Under the pieces are notes generated by a model. That model made no database searches and had not been told where the DNA came from. It was given only the letters and a program-made list of their open reading frames with translations. A program made the translations under genes and the position numbers. This document shows positions 1-5,034 of a stretch of 5,034 nt of DNA, piece after piece. The stretch spans positions 1 through 5,034 of the forward strand of contig CALBTQ010000261.1 of the NCBI GenBank assembly GCA_937967875.1, written 5' to 3'. The stretch's first letter is position 1; each line of letters opens with the position of its first letter. This DNA is from an uncultured Pseudomonadota bacterium (GTDB taxonomy: Bacteria; Lernaellota; Lernaellaia; Lernaellales; Lernaellaceae).

Positions 1-426
1 GGCATTCGCATCCTGGCTTATATGTTGATCGGTTCGCCTGGCGAGACGGACGAAACCGTCCGCGAAACCATGGCGATGATGCGGCGCTACAAACCAGACT
101 TTGTCCTCTACGCTCAGATGCTGCCCGATCCCGGCAGCATCCGCGCCCGGGAAGATATGCAAAAAGGCATCTATACCGAAAAGGAAATGCTCGATTACTA
201 CCTGGGCGGAAAAACCGAACTGCTCGACAAGCGCGGCGTCAGCGGCATTCCGGCCGAAACGATCAATCGCTGGATCGCCATGGCCTTCAACGATTTTTAT
301 GCCCGCCCGATATACATTTTTCGGCGTCTGCTGGATATGCGCTCCATTCATGATCTGCTCAATTATTTCCGCGCCGCCTTGGTTTTGCTCGCCGATAAGC
401 TGGGCATGTATAAGACCGTCGGTTGA
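1..426 (+). CDS. Radical SAM protein, probably B12-binding class, C-terminal part (5' end outside window)
   Basis: The frame is open from base 1 to the TGA at 424-426, giving 141 residues of a longer protein. The ATG at 22 is internal: the seven codons before it (GIRILAY) continue the same conserved strand, so it should not be taken as the start. The segment GIRILAYMLIGSPGETDETV matches the late beta-strand and 'GxPGET' loop of radical SAM TIM barrels, followed by the usual helix (RETMAMMRRYKPD) and a strand ending in a 'P-x-PGS' turn (MLPDPGSIRA). This arrangement is typical of B12-binding-domain radical SAM proteins (BchE/HpnP-like), which perform methylations, cyclisations or similar chemistry. 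The CxxxCxxC cluster motif and any cobalamin domain would lie upstream and cannot be seen. The C-terminal 70 residues are helical and rich in Arg and aromatic residues (FYARPIYIFRRLLDM). The substrate is unknown. It is separated from the next gene by 156 nt and is probably not part of the arginine operon. The family call is firm, the subclass moderate. Confidence 0.
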   Translation, partial: GIRILAYMLIGSPGETDETVRETMAMMRRYKPDFVLYAQMLPDPGSIRAREDMQKGIYTEKEMLDYYLGGKTELLDKRGVSGIPAETINRWIAMAFNDFYARPIYIFRRLLDMRSIHDLLNYFRAALVLLADKLGMYKTVG

Positions 427-505
427 TCCATTTATTCGTAATTACCTCAACCTTTCATCCATAACCAATCCGACCAAATAAAAATATTCGGATACCACAT
501 TTCGC

Positions 506-533
506 TTGACCTTTGCCTTCCACTTCGCATAAT
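506..533 (+). promoter_or_regulatory. Predicted sigma70-type promoter of the P-loop/arg operon
   Basis: TTGACC at 506-511 matches the -35 consensus at five of six positions, and CATAAT at 528-533 matches the -10 consensus at five of six, with a 16-nt spacer. Transcription would start near 540, about 40 nt before the ATG at 583. The -10 box lies inside the first palindromic repeat (526-538), so a protein bound there would compete with RNA polymerase. TATTAT at 550-555, inside the second repeat, is another possible -10 but has no good -35 partner. Seen directly: the boxes and their spacing. Inferred: promoter activity. Confidence 0.
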
Positions 534-558
534 ATGCGTTTCTTTCGCATATTATGCG
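526..558. promoter_or_regulatory. Paired palindromic operator overlapping the promoter (possible ARG-box pair)
   Basis: Two 13-bp palindromes of the form CGCATA-N-TATGCG lie at 526-538 (centre A) and 546-558 (centre T), separated by TTTCTTT. Each has perfect 6-bp arms, and the two copies are exact reverse complements of each other. Flanking TT on the left and T on the right are also shared, so the array reads as a tandem site with a 20-bp period, close to two helical turns. This geometry suits two dimers, or a hexamer, binding one face of DNA. ArgR sites usually come as adjacent pairs about 21 bp apart and some actinobacterial ones contain TGCAT-type arms, so ArgR is a reasonable candidate given the genes downstream. 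However, classical ARG boxes have an even spacing between arms, so another regulator is possible. The element could also fold as a 13-bp hairpin, but no U-run follows, which argues against a terminator. Confidence 0.
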
Positions 559-582
559 TATATAGATTAAGGTAAGCAGCCA

Positions 583-1647
583 ATGCAAATGAGACGTTTG
601 AAACTGGATCGTATCGCCTCTTCGACCCGCAACGCCCAACTGCGTCGCGAGGTCGTCGTCGGCGACGAACTGATCGCGCGCGAGGGATACATCCTGGCCG
701 TGCGCGTGCTGCAAAACAAATTCGCTTATGACACCGTGGAGGACGTCACCGGTCGGATGATCAAAGTGAAGGCCGGCGACATCCTGGCGGGCGTTTTGGG
801 GTACCGGCGCGCCTTGCGCGGGTATGCGGGCATCGTGCCGGACAAACTGGCCGTGGGTGACAAGCTGCACATCCTCAACCTCGGCGGCGTTCTGGGCATC
901 TGCACCGCCGGCAATCCCGAGCTGGGCCCGCCCTTCGAGGTCGAAGTGCTCGGTGCGGTGCTGACCTTTCCGGACATGGGCGACCGCGTCGGCGAGCCGG
1001 CGCATATTTATACGTCCAGCATTTTGCCCGCAAATACATTGAATAACCTGCCGCCGCTGATCATGATCGCCGGCACCTCGATGAACAGCGGCAAGACCTT
1101 CGCCGCCACCGAGCTGGTGCGCGTGCTCTCCAAACAAGGGCGCAACGTCGCCGCCTGCAAACTAACCGGCGTCAGCTTGATGCGCGACATGCTCTCGATG
1201 GGCGACGCCGGCGCAATCGAAGTGATGGACTTCACCCAAGCGGGCATCGCCTCGACGCGCGGCACGAAAATTCTGCCCGTCGCCCGCGGCATTCTGCAGC
1301 ACCTGGCCAAGAGCAATCCGGATCTGATCGTCGCCGAATTGGGCGACGGCATCCTGGGCGAGTACGGCGTGGACGACATTCTCAGCGACGAGCAAACCAC
1401 CAAATTCGCCGCCTGTCACATCGTCTGTGCGCCCGATCCGGTGGCGGCTTACGGCGCGGTGCAGATCTACCGCGAACGCTTCCACCTGCCGATTCACCTG
1501 TTCACCGGCCCGGTCACCGACAACGCCGTCGGCAGCGATTTCATCCGCGACAAATTGGGCATCGAGGCCATCAACGCGCGCCATGACATCGACCGCCTGG
1601 TCGATGTCGTCACGCACATCATCGAGCAACAAGGAGCCAAGCAATGA
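583..1647 (+). CDS. Unrecognised two-domain protein with BioD-like (SIMIBI) P-loop NTPase domain
   Basis: This 354-residue protein is not one I can name. Residues 1-150 form a Gly/Val-rich, probably beta-structured domain (VGDELIAREGYILAVRVL; DILAGVLGYRRALRGYAG; VGDKLHILNLGGVLGICTAG) without a motif I recognise. A short linker rich in Pro and Asn follows. Residues 158-350 look like a P-loop NTPase: strand LIMIAGTSMNSGKT carries the loop at 164-172 with the same spacing as the GTxxxxGKT loop of dethiobiotin synthetase, K193 in ACKLTG sits where BioD has its conserved Lys, and LIVAELGDG (248-256) resembles a Walker B strand. Related folds include BioD, MobB, CobQ/CbiA and DUF1611 proteins; it may be an ATP-dependent ligase-type enzyme or a regulator. 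No signal peptide or membrane segment is seen, so it is cytosolic. The ATG at 583 is chosen because AAGGT at 569-573 precedes it by 9 nt; a second ATG at 589 would lie farther from that site. Its stop overlaps the argC start by 4 nt (ATGA), so it belongs to the operon. NTPase fold is likely; function unknown. Confidence 0.
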   Translation: MQMRRLKLDRIASSTRNAQLRREVVVGDELIAREGYILAVRVLQNKFAYDTVEDVTGRMIKVKAGDILAGVLGYRRALRGYAGIVPDKLAVGDKLHILNLGGVLGICTAGNPELGPPFEVEVLGAVLTFPDMGDRVGEPAHIYTSSILPANTLNNLPPLIMIAGTSMNSGKTFAATELVRVLSKQGRNVAACKLTGVSLMRDMLSMGDAGAIEVMDFTQAGIASTRGTKILPVARGILQHLAKSNPDLIVAELGDGILGEYGVDDILSDEQTTKFAACHIVCAPDPVAAYGAVQIYRERFHLPIHLFTGPVTDNAVGSDFIRDKLGIEAINARHDIDRLVDVVTHIIEQQGAKQ

Positions 1648-2681
1648 CCCGGGCGAAGATCGAAGTCGCCGTGCTCGGCGCGACCGGACTGACCGGCGGC
1701 GAACTGTTGCGTTTGTTGTTGCAGCATCCGCAGGTGAACGAGGTGCACGCCTTGTCGCGACAGGAAACCGGCCGCCCCCTGCATGACGTGCATCCCTCGT
1801 TGCGCCATTTGACTTCGGCGACCTTTTCCTCGCTGTCGCCGCGCGAAGCGGCCGAGCGAGCCGACGTGATTTTCTTCGCCCTGCCTCACACGCAAAGTCA
1901 GGCGTTTGTCGCCAAGATGATCGATCTGGACGATAAATTGTTGATCGACCTATCCGCCGATTTTCGCCTGCGCGATCGGGAAGCGTATCAGCGCCATTAC
2001 GCGCCGCATAACTGTTTCGAGTTGGTCGAACGTTTCGTTTACGGTCTGCCCGAACTGGATCGCGAGACGATCCGCACGGCCAAGCGCATCGCCAATCCGG
2101 GCTGTTTCGCCACCGCCGCCGAGTTGCTGTTGTTGCCCCTGGCTCAGGCCGGAATGCTGCACGACACCTGGCCTGTCTTTGCGATCACCGGCTCGTCCGG
2201 TTCGGGCAAAACGCCGAAAGCATCCACCCATCATCCTTTCCGTGACGGCAACCTGTTCGCTTACAAGATGTTGGCTCATCAACACGAAACGGAAATCATG
2301 CAAACCTTATCGCAAGCAGCCGGTCACGCCTGTCGCATTCGCCTGTTGAGCCATTCCGGTCCGATGGTGCGCGGCATTCACTGCACAACCTACGCCAACG
2401 ACGCGGTTCTGAGCGGTATCGACCTCGCCGCTCTGTACCACAATGCCTACGCCGACCATCCGTTCGTGCACGTACTGTCCGAACCGCCGCGATTGGCGGA
2501 AGTGGTCGGCACCAACTTCGTACATGTCGCGTTGAAGCAAAACGGCGTTGAGGTGGAAATCGCGCTGGTGCTCGACAATCTGGTCAAAGGCGCGGCCGGC
2601 CAGGCGGTGCAAAACATGAACCTGATGCTCGGCTTCCACGAAACCGCCGGCCTGACGCATCCCGGAGCGTACCCATGCTGA
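1644..2681 (+). CDS. argC: N-acetyl-gamma-glutamyl-phosphate reductase (ArgC / LysY-like)
   Basis: Reduces the acyl phosphate made by ArgB to the semialdehyde with NADPH, the third step from glutamate to ornithine, in the cytosol. The 345-residue length is normal for the family. The N-terminal Rossmann domain shows the dinucleotide loop GATGLTGGEL (12-21) and the LIDLSADFRL strand (100-109). VYGLPEL (132-138) and ANPGCFATA (150-158) surround the catalytic Cys154. HQHETEI (212-218) supplies the catalytic His, probably H214, and DNLVKGAAGQAVQNMN (311-326) is the conserved C-terminal signature. The loop TGSSGSGKTPKASTHHPF (182-199), followed by a Tyr-Lys and HxH, is closer to LysY and Bacteroidetes ArgC than to the enterobacterial enzyme, so the true substrate could be N-acetyl-, N-succinyl- or LysW-linked. 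The ATG at 1644 has AAGGAG at 1631-1636, 7 nt upstream, and overlaps the previous stop by 4 nt. The reductase call is firm; the blocking group is uncertain. Confidence 0.
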   Translation: MTRAKIEVAVLGATGLTGGELLRLLLQHPQVNEVHALSRQETGRPLHDVHPSLRHLTSATFSSLSPREAAERADVIFFALPHTQSQAFVAKMIDLDDKLLIDLSADFRLRDREAYQRHYAPHNCFELVERFVYGLPELDRETIRTAKRIANPGCFATAAELLLLPLAQAGMLHDTWPVFAITGSSGSGKTPKASTHHPFRDGNLFAYKMLAHQHETEIMQTLSQAAGHACRIRLLSHSGPMVRGIHCTTYANDAVLSGIDLAALYHNAYADHPFVHVLSEPPRLAEVVGTNFVHVALKQNGVEVEIALVLDNLVKGAAGQAVQNMNLMLGFHETAGLTHPGAYPC

Positions 2682-3829
2682 CGTCGTTGCCGGAAATGCC
2701 GGTCTACAATCTGCTACCGCTGGAGTTGGTCTCCGGCCAAGGCGCCACGGTCGTCGATGCGCGCGGCGACGAATATCTCGACTTCTACGGCGGGCACGCC
2801 GTCGCCGCCCTGGGGCATGGGCATCCGAAGCTCGCCGAGGCGCTGTACCGGCAGGCGCAGCGGTTGATGTTTTATTCCAACGCCGTCGATCACCAGCCGC
2901 GTCGTCGCTTCTGCGCCCGCTTGCTGCAAATGACCGACGACCACTTCGCCGGCGTCTTCCTGTGCAACAGCGGCGCGGAGGCCAATGAAAACGCGCTGTC
3001 GATCGCCCGCCAACTCACCAAACGAAAAGTCTTCGTTTCGGTTGAAGGCGGCTTTCACGGGCGCACGCTGCTGACCCTCGCCCTGTCCGGCCTGCCCAAT
3101 TACCGCCGTCTGGCCAAGGCGGGAGACGAACCGCTGCTCAACGACCTGCGCCTGTTGCCCGCACACGACCTGGAGATGATCGACGCGATTGTCGATGAAG
3201 ACTGCGCCGCGGTGATTATCGAGCCGGTGCAGGGATTGGCCGGCGCGGTCACATTTTCCACCGAGTACCTGACGAGCCTGCGGCAACGTTGCGACGAGGT
3301 CGGCGCCTTGTTGATTTTCGATGAGGTGCAATGCGGTTCCGGACGCAGCGGTTGCTACACGGCCGCGCAACGATTGCGGGTGCAACCGCATATCCTAACC
3401 CTGGCCAAGGGGCTGGCCGGCGGTTTCCCCATCGGCGCGGTGTTGTGCGACAAGCGTACTGCGACGATGAACGCCGGCTCGCTCGGCTCAACCTTCGGCG
3501 GTGCGCCGTTGGCCTGTGCCGCCGGGCTGGCCGCCCTGGACATCATTGAAGAGGAAGATCTGCTCGCCAACGCCTATCGCCTGGGCGAGCATCTCAAATT
3601 CGCTCTGGCCTGCATCGACGGCGTGGTGCGCGTCGACGGCCTGGGCCTGCTGATCGGCATTGAACTCAAACAACCGGCCAAAGATGTTCGCGACGCTCTG
3701 TTGACCGATCATCGCATCATCGCCGGCGTCAGCGCACATCCGCACGTGCTGCGCATCATGCCGCCGCTGTCGATCACGCAAACCGAAGCGGACACCTTTG
3801 TCCATGCGCTAACCCAAACCCTGACGTGA
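2675..3829 (+). CDS. argD: Acetylornithine-type aminotransferase (class III, PLP)
   Basis: Transfers an amino group from glutamate to the semialdehyde made by ArgC, giving N-blocked ornithine; PLP-dependent and cytosolic. At 384 residues it has ArgD length. Class III fold-type I landmarks appear in order: DARGDEYLDFYGGHAVAALGH (28-48), the PLP phosphate loop NSGAEANENAL (98-108), GGFHGRT (125-131) with the ring-stacking aromatic-His pair, IEPVQG (182-187), FDEVQCGSGRSG (215-226) with the Asp that contacts the pyridine nitrogen (D216), TLAKGLAGGFPIGA (242-255) with the Schiff-base Lys245, GSTFGG (271-276) and LRIMPPLSIT (359-368). Related enzymes (LysJ, succinylornithine aminotransferase, GABA or ornithine aminotransferases) share these motifs; the argC and argB neighbours decide in favour of arginine synthesis or its LysW variant. 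The ATG at 2675 has GGAG at 2664-2667, 7 nt upstream, and overlaps the end of argC by 7 nt, implying translational coupling. Confidence 0.
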   Translation: MLTSLPEMPVYNLLPLELVSGQGATVVDARGDEYLDFYGGHAVAALGHGHPKLAEALYRQAQRLMFYSNAVDHQPRRRFCARLLQMTDDHFAGVFLCNSGAEANENALSIARQLTKRKVFVSVEGGFHGRTLLTLALSGLPNYRRLAKAGDEPLLNDLRLLPAHDLEMIDAIVDEDCAAVIIEPVQGLAGAVTFSTEYLTSLRQRCDEVGALLIFDEVQCGSGRSGCYTAAQRLRVQPHILTLAKGLAGGFPIGAVLCDKRTATMNAGSLGSTFGGAPLACAAGLAALDIIEEEDLLANAYRLGEHLKFALACIDGVVRVDGLGLLIGIELKQPAKDVRDALLTDHRIIAGVSAHPHVLRIMPPLSITQTEADTFVHALTQTLT

Positions 3830-3836
3830 GGCTCCG

Positions 3837-4757
3837 ATGACCGACTCCATTTCCTGGCTCAAACGCGCGTTGCCCTACATCCGCCGCTACAAGCACCAGA
3901 CCTTCATTCTCAAGATGGGCGGAGCGCTGCTGAACAACAAAGAAGCGACGCTGGAACTGGCCGAACAAATCACGCTGCTGATCGACCTGGGCATCCGCAT
4001 CGTGCTGGTGCACGGCGGCGGCCCGCAAACCAGCGAACTGTCGCAGAAGCTCGGCCTCAAGCCGGATATCGTCGCCGGTCGTCGCGTGACCTGCGACAAC
4101 ACGCTGGAGGTCGTCAAGATGACGCTGGCCGGTCAGCTCAATCTCGATCTGGTCAGCACCTTCGCGCGCTGCGGCGTGAACGCCGTCGGCCTGACCGGCA
4201 TCGATTCGGGTTTGATCAAAGCCAAGCGCCGGCCGCCGGTGGCGATCACCGACGACGCGGGCGAGGATCGCCTGGTCGATTTCGGCAACGTCGGCGACAT
4301 CTACGACGCCGACTCCACGCTGGTGAACGCGCTGATCGACAACGAATACCTGCCGGTGATCGCCTCGCTCGGCGGCGACGGCGAAGGCGGCGTGCTCAAC
4401 ATCAACGCCGACACGGTCGCCGAAGCCCTCGCGGTGAAGATGCAGGCCAAAAAGTTGGTCTTCATCACTGAAGCGCCGGGCATTCTGCGCGATAAAAACG
4501 ATCCGGGTTCTTTAGTGCCCTTCGCCGACGCCACCGATCTGCAATCGCTGCTCGACGACGGCGTGATCGCCGCCGGCATGCGCCCCAAGGTCGAAGCGTG
4601 CTTGCGCGCCTGCAAACAGGGCGTCAAACGCACACATATCATCAGCGGCCTGCAACCCAGCGCGCTGCTGACCGAAATTTTCACCGGCGAAGGATGCGGC
4701 ACGATGATCGTCGCCGAGCGCGAAAAGAAAGAATACCAGGAGAGCGAACTTGGATGA
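3837..4757 (+). CDS. argB: Acetylglutamate kinase
   Basis: Phosphorylates the gamma-carboxylate of an N-blocked glutamate with ATP, the second and usually arginine-controlled step. The 306 residues follow the amino acid kinase fold: FILKMGGALL (23-32) with Lys26, LVHGGGPQ (57-64), AGRRVT (80-85) with the substrate-binding Arg, VGLTGIDSGLIKA (117-129), LNININ-type segment VLNINADT (186-193) with Asn190 and Asp192, FITEAPGIL (209-217) and IAAGMRPKVEA (244-254) with Lys251. The N-terminal helix SWLKRALPYIRRY (6-18) and the segment TEIFTGEGCGTMI (279-291) are as in arginine-inhibited hexameric kinases, so feedback inhibition is likely (inference). These features favour ArgB over LysZ, which lacks the N-terminal helix. 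A charged 15-residue tail (VAEREKKEYQESELG) follows the core; its codons contain the ribosome site of the next gene. The ATG at 3837 lies 7 nt after argD and has GAGG at 3828-3831, 5 nt upstream. Confidence 0.
   Translation: MTDSISWLKRALPYIRRYKHQTFILKMGGALLNNKEATLELAEQITLLIDLGIRIVLVHGGGPQTSELSQKLGLKPDIVAGRRVTCDNTLEVVKMTLAGQLNLDLVSTFARCGVNAVGLTGIDSGLIKAKRRPPVAITDDAGEDRLVDFGNVGDIYDADSTLVNALIDNEYLPVIASLGGDGEGGVLNINADTVAEALAVKMQAKKLVFITEAPGILRDKNDPGSLVPFADATDLQSLLDDGVIAAGMRPKVEACLRACKQGVKRTHIISGLQPSALLTEIFTGEGCGTMIVAEREKKEYQESELG
4738..4752 (+). promoter_or_regulatory. Ribosome binding site and TTG start codon of the M20 gene
   Basis: AGGAG at 4738-4742, extending to AGGAGAG at 4744, lies 7 nt before TTG at 4750-4752. 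The TTG opens the frame that encodes the M20 protein. The ATG at 4754-4756, which overlaps the argB stop as ATGA and looks like a typical coupled start, is in a different frame and stops after nine codons. No in-frame ATG occurs before the conserved N-terminal helix, so TTG is the best start. Confidence 0.
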
Positions 4758-4987
4758 CCCTCTGCCGCCGCTGGCTGAATTGATTCGCGTGCCGGGCATT
4801 ACCGGCGACGAATCGGCGATCATTGCCGCCACGACGGCGTTGTGTCGCCGATTGGCCCTGCCCCATCGAACGAATAAAAACGGCGTCGTGGTCACCGTGA
4901 CCGGCGCCCAAGCCGGCCCGCGCCTGTTGTTTTGCGCGCACCTGGACACCGTTCCCGCCGGCGATGGTTGGAACTATTCACCCTTCG
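4750..4987 (+). CDS. M20-family metallo-deacylase, N-terminal fragment (ArgE/LysK/DapE type)
   Basis: Only the first 79 residues are genuine; the contig ends in adapter at 4988. The visible part has the M20 start pattern: a first helix (PLAELIRVPGITGDESAII), the strand GVVVTVTG, and RLLFCAHLDTVPAGDGWNYSPF, where H64 and D66 of the HxD motif are the first zinc-site residues and the Asp that tunes them. M20 enzymes such as ArgE, LysK and DapE hydrolyse the amide of N-acyl amino acids, using one or two zinc ions. Placed after argC-argD-argB with an 8-nt overlap, it most likely removes the blocking group from N-acylornithine, N-acylcitrulline or a LysW-bound product. The family cannot be narrowed from the N-terminus alone, so no gene symbol is given. 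The stop codon at 5008-5010 and the residues after Phe79 are encoded by adapter and must be discarded. Confidence 0.
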
Positions 4988-5034
4988 AGATCGGAAGAGC
5001 ACACGTCTGAACTCCAGTCACCGAATACGATCTC
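4988..5034 (+). other. Illumina TruSeq-type index adapter (sequencing artefact)
   Basis: From 4988 the sequence is the well-known adapter beginning AGATCGGAAGAGC and running to the end of its constant part (ending CCAGTCAC) at 5021. It is followed by an 8-base index, CGAATACG (5022-5029), and by ATCTC (5030-5034), the start of the adapter's P7 section. The match is exact over the remembered adapter and the layout constant-index-P7 is complete. The last biological base is 4987, or a base or two earlier or later if the adapter's first bases match the insert by chance. Translated in the M20 frame it gives the known spurious tail IGRAHV. Confidence 0.

Noticed and set aside
526..558. Intrinsic terminator for the radical SAM gene formed by the 13-bp inverted repeat.
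   Set aside because: The stem is AT-rich in the middle, lies 100 nt after the stop, is followed by TATATAG rather than a T-run, and coincides with a promoter; an operator explains it better.
1001..1014. A third operator-like site, CGCATATTTATACG, inside the P-loop gene.
   Set aside because: Its arms do not pair fully and the spacing differs; it falls in the AT-richer linker codons (HIYTS) and is probably chance.
1003..1050. AT-rich patch within the P-loop gene as an internal promoter.
   Set aside because: No -35/-10 pair with acceptable spacing was found, and the composition is explained by the interdomain linker.
442..1137. Long antisense open frame of 231 codons opposite the P-loop gene and the intergenic gap, and similar long minus-strand frames across the operon.
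   Set aside because: They are shadows of GC-rich coding sequence. Their translations are rich in His, Gln, Arg and Ala without motifs, and the forward frames encode clear conserved families.
4754..4783. ATGA start of a small frame overlapping the argB stop.
   Set aside because: It ends after nine codons and is out of frame with the M20 protein.
1..5034. CRISPR array, tRNA or rRNA gene, insertion sequence, attachment site.
   Set aside because: Apart from the operator pair I saw no repeats, no cloverleaf, no transposase motifs and no terminal inverted repeats; nearly all of the window is coding.

Overview
The window is a 5,034-base stretch of GC-rich bacterial DNA. It is probably one whole small metagenomic or draft-genome contig, because its last 47 bases are not biological: from 4988 on they are an Illumina TruSeq-type index adapter. 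Genes are dense, all on the + strand, with Shine-Dalgarno sites and short overlaps, which fits a bacterium. The lineage cannot be fixed from this sequence. The ArgC and ArgD proteins resemble the Bacteroidetes and LysY/LysJ-like branches more than the enterobacterial ones, but the base composition is high in GC, so an uncultivated GC-rich phylum is possible (inference only).

Layout: (1) 1-426 is the C-terminal end of a radical SAM protein, probably of the B12-binding class, cut by the left edge. (2) 427-582 is the only real intergenic gap. It is AT-rich and carries a good sigma70-type promoter whose -10 box lies inside the first of two near-identical 13-bp palindromes with centres 20 bp apart, a likely repressor operator pair. 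(3) 583-4987 is one tightly packed operon: an unrecognised two-domain protein with a BioD-like P-loop NTPase domain, then argC, argD, argB and the start of an M20 metallopeptidase-family deacylase (argE/lysK/dapE type). Junctions are a 4-nt overlap, a 7-nt overlap, a 7-nt gap and an 8-nt overlap, so the genes are almost certainly co-transcribed and translationally coupled.

Together ArgB (kinase), ArgC (reductase), ArgD (aminotransferase) and the M20 deacylase would carry an N-blocked glutamate to ornithine or, after transcarbamylation, to citrulline. The blocking group (acetyl, succinyl or a LysW-type carrier protein) cannot be decided because no transferase, LysW/LysX or transcarbamylase gene is in view. 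The two points most worth follow-up are the P-loop gene that leads this operon and the paired operator that probably controls it.
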